A stretch of DNA of 64,000 bases. Origin: Alloalcanivorax balearicus MACL04 (GTDB lineage: Bacteria; Pseudomonadota; Gammaproteobacteria; Pseudomonadales; Alcanivoracaceae). The stretch is taken from assembly GCF_025532145.1 (NCBI RefSeq), contig NZ_ARXS01000019.1, positions 1 through 64,000 on the forward strand, written 5' to 3'. The notes under the pieces were generated by a model, which saw only the letters and a list, made by a program, of their open reading frames with translations, did no database searches and was not told the DNA's origin. The position numbers and the translations under genes are program-made. The stretch's first letter is position 1. The number at the start of each line of letters is the position of its first letter. Of this stretch, positions 50,682 to 59,641 are shown piece after piece.

Positions 50682-50812
50682 CGAAGCCGCTACAGCGGCT
50701 CCGTAGTCCTGAGGTGGATTCGAAGCGAGCGGTTTGGTTGCTTGTTGGGAGCCGGCGGACAGCGCTCCAGGACCGTGCTTCTCCCGGGGCCTGGAGCGCT
50801 GTCCGCCGGCTC
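50682..50812. repeat. REP remnant and 23-base-arm hairpin between can and copB
   Basis: A short stem AGCCGC-TACA-GCGGCT (50685-50700) with flanking GAA and CCGTAG is an outer REP part lacking its GCTTGC core. Downstream, 50749-50771 and 50790-50812 are perfect 23-base inverted arms beginning GAGCCGGCGGACAG, around an 18-base loop. The latter lies ten bases from the copB stop and likely ends both convergent messages. Confidence 0.75.
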
Positions 50813-50822
50813 TCTTCCCCCT

Positions 50823-51551
50823 CTAGTACCAGACCCGGATACCGGCCACCAGCATGGTGTCACTGGTGTCCTCGCCGTGGTCACGGGCGAAGTCGGCGGT
50901 GTCGCCGAATTTCTTCTCCCAATGTACGCCAATGTAAGGGGCGAACTCGCGGCGGATTTCATAGCGCAACCGCAATCCCGCTTCCACCGTGGCGAGCCCC
51001 TGGCCGATACCGAGGTCCCGATCCTCCTTGCCGTATAGGCTGGCTTCCACTTCCGGAGTCAGGATCAGCCGCTGCGTGAACAGCAACTCGTATTCCGCTT
51101 CCAGACGCAGTTCGCTGTGGCCGGATTCGCCCAGGAACAGGTTGGCCTCGGTCTCGAAGAAGTAGGGAGCAACACCCATCACCCCGACACTGACCCAATC
51201 CCGGTTGGGATCGTCCGGTTGCCAGTCCCGGCGTACACCCAGTTGCCAGTCCCAGTAAGGCGCGAAGGCACGGCTCCAGGCCAGCCGGGTTTCCAGACTC
51301 TCGGTTTCGCCGCCCCGGTCCATGAGTCGCTCGCCTTCGGTGGCGAAATACAGCTTGTTGATATCACCGCCGTACCAGGCGTTGGCGGACCAGGCCGCCA
51401 CTGTGCCGTCGTCGGCGTCACGGGCTTCCAACTGGTCCACCAGGATTTGACCGAAGCGGGCGGGAACGCCCTCCATGGCCAGAGCCGGTGTTCCGACGAA
51501 CACGGCGATCAGTGCGACCAGCAGGCCGCTTAACGTCATTGATGCTTTCAT
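50823..51551 (-). CDS. copB: Copper resistance outer-membrane protein CopB
   Basis: Outer-membrane beta-barrel of the CopB/PcoB family, 242 residues. A signal peptide ends TPALAM, then the mature part opens with EGVPARFGQILVDQLEARDADDG, WSANAWYGGDINKLYFATEGE, and ends DTMLVAGIRVWY, the usual CopB C-terminus. The Met/His-rich leader often found in CopB is absent, leaving a short form. The ATG at 51551 overlaps the copA stop by four bases. Confidence 0.92.
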   Translation of the reverse strand: MKASMTLSGLLVALIAVFVGTPALAMEGVPARFGQILVDQLEARDADDGTVAAWSANAWYGGDINKLYFATEGERLMDRGGETESLETRLAWSRAFAPYWDWQLGVRRDWQPDDPNRDWVSVGVMGVAPYFFETEANLFLGESGHSELRLEAEYELLFTQRLILTPEVEASLYGKEDRDLGIGQGLATVEAGLRLRYEIRREFAPYIGVHWEKKFGDTADFARDHGEDTSDTMLVAGIRVWY

Positions 51552-53500
51552 GAGCGGCTCTCCTCGTCGGTGTGGTGTTGATGGCGTGGCACCACGCGCA
51601 CTTCCCGGAACATGCCCGCTTCCATGTGATAGAGCAGGTGGCAATGGTAGGCCCACCGTCCCAGGGCATCGGCACGAACCAGATAGCTGAGTTTTTCTCC
51701 GGGTTTCACCAACAGGGTGTGTTTGCGCAGCAGACGCCCATCGCCCAGTTCCAGATCACTCCACAGACCGTGCAGGTGGATCGGGTGGTGCATCATGGTG
51801 TCGTTCACCAGGGTCAGCCGCACTCGTTCGTTGTGATACAGCTCGAGCGGCTCGGCGTCGGCGAACGGGATGCCGTTGAAACTCCACATGTAGCGTTCCA
51901 TGTTGCCGGTGAGGTGCAACACGATTTCCCGCTCCGGCTGCGTGCTGTCGGGCAGACCATGGGCGTATTCCAGGTCGGCGTAGGTGAGCACTTTCCAGTC
52001 CCGGTCGCGTAGCCCGATGCCGGGATCGTCGAGCATCGGCACCGGAGACATGGCACGCATGTCCACGCCAGGACCGTATTCACTGTCGGCGTGTTCCGTG
52101 GCGCTTTGTCGGGCCGGCAGATCCGGGTTGTCCGCCGAGACCGCGAAGGGCACGGCGGCGTTGGTGTCGTGGTTGGTGTGCCCCATGGCCGAGTGGTCCA
52201 TCCCGTCCTGCGTGCCGTGGCTCATCCCCTGATGGTTCATGCTTCCATGATCCATGCCGCCGGACATATCGCCATGGTTCATATCCCCAGGGTCCATGCC
52301 GCCATGATTCATGCGAGAGTGGTCCATGGTCTTCATGGCGCCACTGTCGTGTCCCATGGCTCCGTGATCCATGGCGCCCATGCCCATTTCCCGGTGCCCG
52401 AGCAGCGGCACCGGGTCCAGCTCCGGCACTTCGGCACTGAGCGAGGGATCCGGCGTCAGGGTGCCACGGGCGTAGCCGGACCGGTCGATGGTTTGCGCGA
52501 ACAGGGTATAGGCGCGGTGATCCTTCGGCTCGACGATCACGTCCAGGGTTTCCGCCACACCCAGGCGGCACTCGTGGAAGCGCACCGGTTTCACTGGCTG
52601 GCCGTCCATGGCTACCACGGTCATATCCAGGCCGGGAATACGCAGGTCGAAGATGGTCATGGCGCTGGCGTTGATGAAGCGCAGCTTGATGCGCTCGCCG
52701 GGCTCGAAGCGGGCTTGCCAGTTGGCGGCCGGGGTATGGCCGTTGACCAGGAAGCTGTAGGTGTAACCGGTCACATCCGCCAGATCGGTCTCGCTCATGC
52801 GCATCCGGTTCCACATGTGGCGATCCTTGAGCGTCCGCACCACGCCTTTCTCACGGAAATCCCTCAGCGTGTCGAACAGCGTCCGTTCGCTGAAATTGTA
52901 GTAGTGGCTGAGTTTTTTCAGCGTGGCGTAGATGCGCTTGGGATCCTGGTCGCTCCAGTCGGAAAGCACCACCGCGTAATCGCGATCCACCGTATGCGGG
53001 TCCGGTTCCGCCGGATCAATAATCAGGCCGCCGTACAGGCCGCTCTGCTCCTGAAAACCGGAGTGACTGTGATACCAGTAAGTGCCGCTTTGCCGCAGCG
53101 GAAACTGGTAGGTAAAGGTTTCGCCGGGGGCGATACCGTCGAAGGACAACCCCGGCACGCCGTCCATCTGGAACGGCAGCAGCAGGCCGTGCCAATGGAT
53201 CGAGGTGGTTTCCGGCAGATGATTGGTCACTCTCAAAGTCACCGTCTCGCCTTCACGCCAACGCAAGGTCGGCGCCGGCAGGCTGCCGTTGACCAGGGTG
53301 GCGGGCCGGTTGCGGCCGGTCAGATTCACATCGGCGGCGCCGATGTTCAGTTGGAATTGGTTGCCACGCAGCTCCGGCGCGCCGGTCTGGCCCTGGCGGG
53401 CGAATAATTGTGTCGGGGTGAGCCCCAGGCCCAGAGCGGTACCGCCCAGAGCCAGGCCCTGCACGAAGCGACGGCGGGGCAGGGAAAAAGACGTCGTCAT
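51548..53500 (-). CDS. copA: Multicopper oxidase CopA (copper resistance)
   Basis: Periplasmic multicopper oxidase that oxidises and sequesters Cu(I), 650 residues. The Tat signal is SLPRRRFVQGLALGG. Copper-binding motifs are IHWHGLLLPF, WYHSHSGFQEQ, HHPIHLHGLW and HCHLLYHMEAGM, giving the type 1, 2 and 3 centres. A Met/His-rich segment at about residues 373-440 repeats units such as MDHGAM, MNHGGM, MNHGDM and MDHGSM. Such segments bind Cu(I). It is coupled to copB and lies 73 bases after a small Cys/His-rich gene. Confidence 0.95.
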   Translation of the reverse strand: MTTSFSLPRRRFVQGLALGGTALGLGLTPTQLFARQGQTGAPELRGNQFQLNIGAADVNLTGRNRPATLVNGSLPAPTLRWREGETVTLRVTNHLPETTSIHWHGLLLPFQMDGVPGLSFDGIAPGETFTYQFPLRQSGTYWYHSHSGFQEQSGLYGGLIIDPAEPDPHTVDRDYAVVLSDWSDQDPKRIYATLKKLSHYYNFSERTLFDTLRDFREKGVVRTLKDRHMWNRMRMSETDLADVTGYTYSFLVNGHTPAANWQARFEPGERIKLRFINASAMTIFDLRIPGLDMTVVAMDGQPVKPVRFHECRLGVAETLDVIVEPKDHRAYTLFAQTIDRSGYARGTLTPDPSLSAEVPELDPVPLLGHREMGMGAMDHGAMGHDSGAMKTMDHSRMNHGGMDPGDMNHGDMSGGMDHGSMNHQGMSHGTQDGMDHSAMGHTNHDTNAAVPFAVSADNPDLPARQSATEHADSEYGPGVDMRAMSPVPMLDDPGIGLRDRDWKVLTYADLEYAHGLPDSTQPEREIVLHLTGNMERYMWSFNGIPFADAEPLELYHNERVRLTLVNDTMMHHPIHLHGLWSDLELGDGRLLRKHTLLVKPGEKLSYLVRADALGRWAYHCHLLYHMEAGMFREVRVVPRHQHHTDEESRS

Positions 53501-53573
53501 AAGACGTTCTCCTCAATAGAAAACTAAAGACGCCACCCGTATGCGGGGGCGCGTGTTTCGATGGGAAAACAGT

Positions 53574-53909
53574 CTAGATGGACGGTGGGCGCCACGGTGG
53601 CGTGGGGAAACCGGCGAACCGCTGGCCCGGAGAGGCAAGGCGATCCGAGGCGGGTCGTTGAGGGGCCCGGACCGAATTGGCCGCGGTGGTCAAGGCGCCG
53701 CCCTGACAGGCCTGCAGGCAAGTGCAGCCTTCCGCGTCGCCGGCGTGGTGAGGGCAGGGATGATACTCCCGCATTTCGCCGCTGGCGCAGGGGTGATCGC
53801 CGCCATGGTGGGAAGCCATGGCGGGGGCCGGGCTCAGCAGAGCCCAGGCTATCAATAATCCGGCGAGCAGCGTTGCCACGGGCCGGAAGGCGGCGGAAAC
53901 GGGAATCAT
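53574..53909 (-). CDS. Small secreted Cys/His-rich protein, CopL-like
   Basis: Predicted exported protein of about 111 residues. A hydrophobic segment LLAGLLIAWALLSPAPAMAS is a signal peptide. The mature part is dense in metal ligands: HHGGDHPCASG, YHPCPHHAGDAEGCTCLQAC, with five Cys and seven His. The C-terminus ends PTPPWRPPSI, a pattern seen in small copper-linked proteins upstream of copAB. A strong match to CopL cannot be shown here. The ATG at 53909 may be at the 5' end of the message, since the long-spacer promoter lies immediately upstream. Confidence 0.6.
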   Translation of the reverse strand: MIPVSAAFRPVATLLAGLLIAWALLSPAPAMASHHGGDHPCASGEMREYHPCPHHAGDAEGCTCLQACQGGALTTAANSVRAPQRPASDRLASPGQRFAGFPTPPWRPPSI

Positions 53910-53915
53910 GGTGTG

Positions 53916-53947
53916 CTTATACAACCCCGGGGTCACCCCCGGGTCAA
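53916..53947 (-). promoter_or_regulatory. Long-spacer promoter typical of MerR/CueR regulation
   Basis: On the minus strand TTGACC (53942-53947) and TATAAG (53916-53921) are spaced by 20 bases instead of 17. The spacer is a GC-rich dyad, CGGGGGTGACCCCGGGG. Both features are the mark of promoters twisted open by MerR-family activators such as CueR. It drives the small Cys/His-rich gene and copA-copB. No merR/cueR gene is in the window, so the activator would be encoded elsewhere. Confidence 0.65.
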
Positions 53948-53950
53948 GCC

Positions 53951-55564
53951 TTATGCCGGCGCAGGAACCGCTTTTTCGCTCTGGAGCAGGTCGTGATCGT
54001 CCGCTGTCCCGGTCCGTGGCGGGGTCTTGACCTGAAAGCGGGCCACATACAGGCGCAGTTGCTGGCTCTGATCCGCCAGGCGTTGGGCGGCGGAGAAGCT
54101 TTCCTGCACCAGCCGGGCGTTTTGCTGGGTCATCATGTCCATTTGCGTGATTGCCTCATTGGCCTGGCCGATGCCCTGGCTCTGCTCATTGGAGGCGGTG
54201 GAGATTTCGCTTACCAGGGTGCTGAGACGGCTGATGTCCGCCACCATGCCGGTGATGATCTCGCCGGTGCCGCGCACCTGCTGGCTGCCGGTGGCGACCA
54301 GGGTGCCGGCGCTTTCGATCAAGGTCTTGATCTCGCCAGCGGCCTCGGCGCTGCGGCTGGCCAGATTGCGCACCTCTTCCGCCACCACCGCGAACCCGCG
54401 GCCCTGCTCTCCTGCGCGGGCCGCCTCCACGGAAGCGTTGAGAGCCAGAATATTGGTCTGGAACGCGATCTCGTCGATGGCATCGACGATGGCGCTCATC
54501 TGCTCGGCGCTGTCATGGATGCTGCCCATGGTCTGGATCACGGTATCCATGGCGTCGCTGCCGCGGCGGGCATCGCCGGCGGTACTGTTGGCCAGGTGCC
54601 GTGCCTGCTCGGCGTGGTCCGCGTTCTGCTGCACGGTGGTGGTGAGCTGTTCCATGCTGGCGGCGGTTTCGGTGAGTGAGGCGGCTTGCTGTTCGGTGCG
54701 GGTGGCCAATTCGTCGTTGCCGGCCTTGATGTCTTCCACCGCGGTATTGACGATGTCGGCACTGCGGTGAATGTCGCCCACGGTGGCGCCGAGGGACTGG
54801 CGCATCCGTTCGATGTCGAACAGCAGGCTGCCGGTGTCGCCGTCTTTCAACCGCGTGGGTTGGCTCAGGTCCCCTTCGCTGATATAGCGCACCGCCTCGG
54901 CGGCGTAACCGGGTTCGCCACCAAGCCGGCGCAGCACGCCGCGAATGATCGCGCCCATCAGCAGTGTCAGCGGAATGCCCAGGGCCAGCAGGAACAGCAG
55001 CGACTGAGTGAGGCTGGCGTAAAAGGCGTCGTTGATGTCATCGATGTAGACGCCGGCGCCCAGGTACCAGTCCCAGCGCGGGTAATGCACATGCAGGGAC
55101 GATTTTTTCGCCAGGCCCTCCTGACCGGGATGCACCCAGAGGTAATCGACGAACCCGTCGCCGTTTTTCACCGCCTCCATGAACTCCCGGAACAGATAGC
55201 GCCCTTCCTCGTTCTGGTAGTCCCACATGTTGGTGCCCTTGGCGAGCGCCGGGTGGGTCAGCATGAGATGATTTTCATCAAAGGCGTACAGATAACCGCG
55301 CCCTTCGTCATAGGTCATATCGCGAATCAGTTCCTCGGCGCGCTGCCGGGCCTCGGTTTCGCTGATGGCGCCGGAAGCGGCCAGCCGGGCCTGTCCATCA
55401 ATGGCGTTGAGGGCCGAATCCACGTACTGGGACAGCCCGGTCTTGCGCTCGGTCAGAATGGTCTGGCGGTTTTCCCAGGCGGTCCAGCCCGCCAGGAGCA
55501 GCATCGCCAGCCACAGTAACCCGAGCATGCCCCACAGTTGTCGGGTCATGGTCCACTGCTTCAT
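53951..55564 (-). CDS. Methyl-accepting chemotaxis protein with Cache sensor
   Basis: Chemoreceptor of 537 residues. The N-terminal membrane helix spans about residues 10-27. The periplasmic sensor carries a single-Cache type 2 pattern ([31 protein letters not shown] and [12 protein letters not shown], quoted here in parts). A second helix (about 190-210), a HAMP domain and the signalling hairpin follow, with [23 protein letters not shown] as the conserved tip. The tail ends [23 protein letters not shown] without a CheR/B pentapeptide. Its ligand, probably a small carboxylate as for related Cache receptors, is unknown. Confidence 0.9.
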   Translation of the reverse strand: MKQWTMTRQLWGMLGLLWLAMLLLAGWTAWENRQTILTERKTGLSQYVDSALNAIDGQARLAASGAISETEARQRAEELIRDMTYDEGRGYLYAFDENHLMLTHPALAKGTNMWDYQNEEGRYLFREFMEAVKNGDGFVDYLWVHPGQEGLAKKSSLHVHYPRWDWYLGAGVYIDDINDAFYASLTQSLLFLLALGIPLTLLMGAIIRGVLRRLGGEPGYAAEAVRYISEGDLSQPTRLKDGDTGSLLFDIERMRQSLGATVGDIHRSADIVNTAVEDIKAGNDELATRTEQQAASLTETAASMEQLTTTVQQNADHAEQARHLANSTAGDARRGSDAMDTVIQTMGSIHDSAEQMSAIVDAIDEIAFQTNILALNASVEAARAGEQGRGFAVVAEEVRNLASRSAEAAGEIKTLIESAGTLVATGSQQVRGTGEIITGMVADISRLSTLVSEISTASNEQSQGIGQANEAITQMDMMTQQNARLVQESFSAAQRLADQSQQLRLYVARFQVKTPPRTGTADDHDLLQSEKAVPAPA

Positions 55565-55631
55565 ATCTGAGCCTCTTTATTGTTGTCTCCAAGAGAGCTA
55601 TCGGCAGAAGCGGCTTCAGGTTGATAGGGCG

Positions 55632-56186
55632 CTATCCGGTCAAGGCGGTACCGCGCGAAACGCGCTGGCTGAGCAGCCAGCGCAGATCATCGAAGCCGCG
55701 CCGCCACTCGCCGATACCGGAGGCGCTGTTGATATGCCCCAGATCGCCGCCATTGCGAAAAGCACAGCCCCAATCCCGGGCCAGGCGGCGGGCTTCATCC
55801 AGGCTCATCCAGGGGTCGCTGGTGCTGGCCACCAGACGGGCCGGGACGGTCAGGGGGGCGGGCAGGCGTCGCGGCGAAGTCTCCGGCAGGGCCGGAGCCA
55901 CCAACAACAATCCGGCCACCCGCCGTGGCCGGGTTGCGGTCCAGTGAGCCGCGGCCACGCAACCGAAGCCGTGGGCAATAAGCACGAAGGGGGACGGTAA
56001 AGCGTCGGCGGTCAGGTCGAGCCCATCCAGCCAGAAGGCCAGCTCGGTGTTTTGCCAGTCCGACAGCGTCAGGCTGTGCAGCCAGGGTAAATGGGTTTGC
56101 CAGCGTTGCTGCCAATGATCCGGATCGCTGCCATGCAGTCCGGGCACCAACAGTCCATGGAAGGGGGCGTTTTCGCGGGCGGACAT
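55632..56186 (-). CDS. Alpha/beta hydrolase (RBBP9/YdeN family) lacking the serine nucleophile
   Basis: Protein of 184 residues with the RBBP9/YdeN fold: LLVPGLHGSDPDHWQQRW at the N-terminus, catalytic Asp124 in ASTSDPWMS and His151 in LGHINSASGIGEW. The nucleophile elbow, normally H-S-x-G, reads LIAHGFGCVAAAH, so Gly73 takes the place of Ser. The frame is otherwise intact, which suggests a protein kept for a non-catalytic or altered function. The ATG at 56186 follows GGAG. It lies 67 bases upstream of the chemoreceptor gene on the same strand. Confidence 0.82.
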   Translation of the reverse strand: MSARENAPFHGLLVPGLHGSDPDHWQQRWQTHLPWLHSLTLSDWQNTELAFWLDGLDLTADALPSPFVLIAHGFGCVAAAHWTATRPRRVAGLLLVAPALPETSPRRLPAPLTVPARLVASTSDPWMSLDEARRLARDWGCAFRNGGDLGHINSASGIGEWRRGFDDLRWLLSQRVSRGTALTG

Positions 56187-56314
56187 TATCAATGCTCCCA
56201 TTGATAAGGAGGGGGAGCGTCAGCATAGGCAGGGGAGTTGTCGCTTTCTTTACCGGTGCGGGAAGAGGTGATGACAACCGCCCTTTCCAGTGTCGCCGGT
56301 GGGTGGAGGCGCCT

Positions 56315-57130
56315 TCAAGGGAAGGCGCCCCGCCGCCAGGTGGGGCCGGTTAGGCCTTCCGCTGGCGGTGCCAGCGCGCGCGCCTGCACGTGGCTGAGCC
56401 CGTGCCGCAGGGCGAGGTCAGTGGCCAGGCCCAGTTGCAGGGTGAACGGCGTGCCGAATCGCGCGGCGGCATCAAGCACGATGTCACGCCGTGACGCCTC
56501 CAGTTCGGGGGCCAGTTTCACCATGTTCGGGGCCAATGCGTCCCAAAGCGTGGCGGTCGGTGCCGAGGTCACGTTATCCAGGGCGATGCGATAGCCGTGG
56601 CGGCGATAGCTCTCCACTGCCTGGCGCGGGTCTCCGGTACCGGTGGGATCGTGACGGATCTCCAGGATCACCTGTTCCGGCGTCAGCCCGCACTGGCGCA
56701 GAATCTGTTCGAAGGCGAGGCCGTGATCCTGCCGTACGCTGGCCAGGTGGCGCGGGTGGATATTCAACGAGAGCAGGCCGCCCGTGTCCGGCTGCAGCAG
56801 AAAGTTCAACGCGTGCACCGTGCGGCACAGGCGGTCCAGATAGACAATCTCGTCAGCGCTGGTGGGAATCATGAACAGCGCCTGCGGTGATAACGGACCG
56901 CCCTTGCCGTGTACCGACAACAACGCCTCATGACCGTAAACCCCTTCCTGGCAGAGAGGCAGGATCGGTTGGAAGCGGCTGCTCAGAACCAGGCCGGCGT
57001 AGTCGGCCACCACCACATCACCCTGCATGCGCAGAGTGTCTCTAGGGGCAATGGCATCACCGTATTGGCGGCGTTGTTCACGATTGAAATAATCGACGAG
57101 GTCGTTCAAGGGCATGGCGGGTCCATCCAT
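56315..57130 (-). CDS. Degenerate EAL-domain protein
   Basis: Protein of 271 residues with an EAL-type c-di-GMP phosphodiesterase fold. FQPI at 53-56, EAL at 68-70, Asn123 in LNIHP, Glu157 in ILEIRHD and Lys205 remain. The catalytic pair in DDFG has become ALDNVTS (Asp185-Asn186), and the EGVE segment reads LQLGLAT, so metal ligands are missing. It probably binds rather than cleaves c-di-GMP, or signals by protein contact. The ATG at 57115 is an alternative start. The 80 bases upstream are very AT-rich. Confidence 0.78.
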   Translation of the reverse strand: MDGPAMPLNDLVDYFNREQRRQYGDAIAPRDTLRMQGDVVVADYAGLVLSSRFQPILPLCQEGVYGHEALLSVHGKGGPLSPQALFMIPTSADEIVYLDRLCRTVHALNFLLQPDTGGLLSLNIHPRHLASVRQDHGLAFEQILRQCGLTPEQVILEIRHDPTGTGDPRQAVESYRRHGYRIALDNVTSAPTATLWDALAPNMVKLAPELEASRRDIVLDAAARFGTPFTLQLGLATDLALRHGLSHVQARALAPPAEGLTGPTWRRGAFP

Positions 57131-57323
57131 GAAACGTCAATGGAACCACCAGGATAAGGGAAAAGTTATTATATTTAAAAAGAATAAATAAATAGAAATA
57201 TATTCCTTTTTGATCTTTTTGTTTTCTCGTTAGCATCGTCCTCATCATCGACAAAGGATGCCCACCCGACCTCGGGAGGCGTTGCTTTTCATTTTTGCGC
57301 AACGCTGTTTTGGAGAACACCGA

Positions 57324-58328
57324 ATGAAACTCGGGAACGCACTGGGGATCGGCCTGTTGGGGGCACTGCCTTGGGTCGCGGGAGCCAACGGCCCGGCTTT
57401 GTACGGCAAGATCAATGTTTCGCTGGAGAACGTGGATTTCGAAGGCGCCAGCCTGGCCGGCGCTGGCGACAACGACCAGTGGGAACTGAATTCCAACGCC
57501 TCGCGCCTGGGGATCAAAGGGGATTTTGATCTTGAGGTGGGCGGCCTTAAAGCCCTCTACCTGGCGGAGTACGGCATCGACGTGGACGGCGACGATGACG
57601 ACACCTTCAGCAAACGTAACATTTACGCCGGCCTGGCCGGGGCTTTCGGCACTCTGCGTGCCGGCAACATCGACAGCCCGCTGAAAAGCATCGAGGGCAA
57701 GGTCGATCAGTTCAATGACCTGTACGGTGACATTGACCATTTCCTTGGCGGGCAGACCCGTAACAAGAACAGCGTCCAGTATCTGAGCCCGACGCTGCTG
57801 GGTGGCTTGTCGGTGCATGGCGCGTTCTCGCCGGGGGAACAGGAGGACACCGATGACAATGGCGAGCCGGATGACGATCTTGCCGATGTGGTGTCCCTGG
57901 CTCTGGCCTGGCAGCGCGACGGTTTTTATGCCGCCCTCGCTTACGAAAAGGATCAGGCGGCCCGGCGGGCGGTGGACGGTTTTCGCCGTGCCGACATTCT
58001 GCGCGCGGTCACCACCTACCGCTGGCGCGTCCTGGAACTCGGTGCGCTCTACCAGCAGGCCAGGGATACCGCGCCGGGCAGCGACCTGGAAGATCGCGGC
58101 TACCTGATCAGCGCCGCCTGGCATGTGGATGAGCGGTTTACGCTGAAAGCCCAGGGCGGTGAAAACCGCGGAGAGGAAAGCGACGAAAAGCTGACGCTCT
58201 GGGCCCTGGGGGCCGACTACAGCCTGGGTCGCAATACCGTGGCTTATCTCTATCTGTCCAACCTGGAGCGGGACCGGGCCGGCGCTGAGGATCGTGCCGT
58301 CGGCACCGGTCTGGCCTTTAAATTCTGA
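57324..58328 (+). CDS. Gram-negative porin
   Basis: Outer-membrane general porin of 334 residues. A signal peptide (MKLGNALGIGLLGALPWVAGA) is followed by ALYGKINVSLENVDF, and the strand-rich barrel with repeated aromatic girdles ends VGTGLAFKF with a C-terminal Phe, as assembly requires. The ATG at 57324 gives a clean signal peptide; the frame extends upstream to 57258. It lies directly before oscA and the sulfate permease genes, so it may admit sulfate or organosulfur anions. The upstream AT-rich tract is a plausible activator site. Confidence 0.85.
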   Translation: MKLGNALGIGLLGALPWVAGANGPALYGKINVSLENVDFEGASLAGAGDNDQWELNSNASRLGIKGDFDLEVGGLKALYLAEYGIDVDGDDDDTFSKRNIYAGLAGAFGTLRAGNIDSPLKSIEGKVDQFNDLYGDIDHFLGGQTRNKNSVQYLSPTLLGGLSVHGAFSPGEQEDTDDNGEPDDDLADVVSLALAWQRDGFYAALAYEKDQAARRAVDGFRRADILRAVTTYRWRVLELGALYQQARDTAPGSDLEDRGYLISAAWHVDERFTLKAQGGENRGEESDEKLTLWALGADYSLGRNTVAYLYLSNLERDRAGAEDRAVGTGLAFKF

Positions 58329-58363
58329 CACCCATTAACCAACGGAACCAAGGAGTAGGCGAC

Positions 58364-58537
58364 ATGGCTCGGCCTGACACGCATCGCAACCCGGCGTCGG
58401 ATGAGGTGGATCTGGCCACACTGGTGACGTCGCTGATCAAGGATCTGCGCTTTGGCGCCGTGGAAATCATTGTCCACGAAGGCCGCGTGGTGCAGGTGGA
58501 ACGCAAGGAAAAATACCGTTTCGACAAGCCGCGTTGA
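58364..58537 (+). CDS. oscA: OscA-like small sulfur-starvation protein (DUF2292)
   Basis: A 57-residue gene too short for usual ORF searches. It encodes MARPDTHRNPASDEVDLATL, then an IKDLRFGAVEIIVHEGRVVQ block and ERKEKYRF near the end, the DUF2292/YezD pattern of OscA. In Pseudomonas, OscA is needed for growth on organosulfur compounds during sulfur starvation, and lies before sbp and cysTWA, as here. AGGAG eleven bases upstream supports the ATG. The mechanism is unknown. Confidence 0.85.
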   Translation: MARPDTHRNPASDEVDLATLVTSLIKDLRFGAVEIIVHEGRVVQVERKEKYRFDKPR

Positions 58538-58630
58538 ACGGCTGAAGCCACTCAACCCGGCTTGCGGCCGACCGGACCACCGGAGGTCTCCAACACATTC
58601 GTAACCCTCGTTTTTTGTGGAGACTGTACC

Positions 58631-59629
58631 GTGAAGTTCACTCGCTTTTTCGTCGTGGCCGCACTTGGCCTGGCCCTGTCCTCCCCGGCCCTGGCGGACC
58701 GGGAAATCCTCAACGTGTCCTACGACCCCACCCGGGAGTTGTACGAAGCGTTCAACAAGGACTTTATCAAACACTGGCAGGAAGAAACCGGCGAAACGCT
58801 GGTGGTGCGCCAGTCCCATGGTGGCGCCGGCAAACAGACCCGCGCGGTCATCGATGGTCTGGAAGCGGACGTGGTCACCCTGGCGCTGGCCTATGACATT
58901 GACGCCATCGCCGAGAAGACCGGCAAGATTCCCGCCGACTGGCAGAAACGTTTGCCCAATAACAGCGCGCCCTATACCTCAACCATTGTGTTCCTGGTGC
59001 GTAAGGGCAATCCCAAGGGGCTCACGGATTGGGACGATTTGGTGAAGCCGGGGATCGAGGTGATCACGCCGAACCCGAAGACTTCCGGCGGCGCGCGCTG
59101 GAATTACCTGGCCGCCTGGGCCTACGCCAAACAGAAATACGGCTCCGAGGATGCCGCCAGGGATTTCATCACCAAGCTGTACCAGCAGGTGCCGGTACTG
59201 GACTCCGGTGCCCGTGGCGCCACCACCACTTTCGTGCAGCGGGGCATCGGCGATGTGCTGCTGGCCTGGGAAAACGAAGCGCTGTTGGCGATCAATGAAC
59301 TGGGTAAAGGAGAGTTCGAGATAGTGGTGCCCTCGGTGTCCATTCTTGCCGAACCACCGGTAACGGTGATCGACAAGAACGCCGAAAAGCACGGCACCAC
59401 CGACGTGGCCAAAGCCTATCTGGCGTATCTCTATACCCCGGTTGGCCAGAAGCTGGCGGCGGAAAACTACTATCGGCCCACCGATCCGGAGGTGGCTCGT
59501 GAGTACGCCGACCTGTTCCCCGAGGTGAATCTGATTACCGTGGACAGCGCCTTTGGCGGCTGGCGGGAAGCGCAGAAGACGCACTTCAACGACGGCGGCG
59601 TGTTCGACCACATCTACCAACCCCGGTGA
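58631..59629 (+). CDS. sbp: Sulfate ABC transporter, periplasmic binding protein
   Basis: Binds sulfate (and possibly thiosulfate) in the periplasm and presents it to CysTWA. A signal peptide ends SSPALADRE, then [20 protein letters not shown]. Sulfate-binding blocks are [38 protein letters not shown] and GGARWNYL, and the end [14 protein letters not shown] is family-typical. A GTG start at 58631, with GGAGA upstream, matches the signal; a longer frame from 58562 is rejected. Length is 332 residues. Confidence 0.93.
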   Translation: MKFTRFFVVAALGLALSSPALADREILNVSYDPTRELYEAFNKDFIKHWQEETGETLVVRQSHGGAGKQTRAVIDGLEADVVTLALAYDIDAIAEKTGKIPADWQKRLPNNSAPYTSTIVFLVRKGNPKGLTDWDDLVKPGIEVITPNPKTSGGARWNYLAAWAYAKQKYGSEDAARDFITKLYQQVPVLDSGARGATTTFVQRGIGDVLLAWENEALLAINELGKGEFEIVVPSVSILAEPPVTVIDKNAEKHGTTDVAKAYLAYLYTPVGQKLAAENYYRPTDPEVAREYADLFPEVNLITVDSAFGGWREAQKTHFNDGGVFDHIYQPR

Positions 59630-59641
59630 GCGGATAACCTC

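Noticed and set aside
1-50812. CRISPR array
   Set aside because: The repeats are dispersed inverted pairs, not direct repeats with regular spacers, and no cas genes are present.
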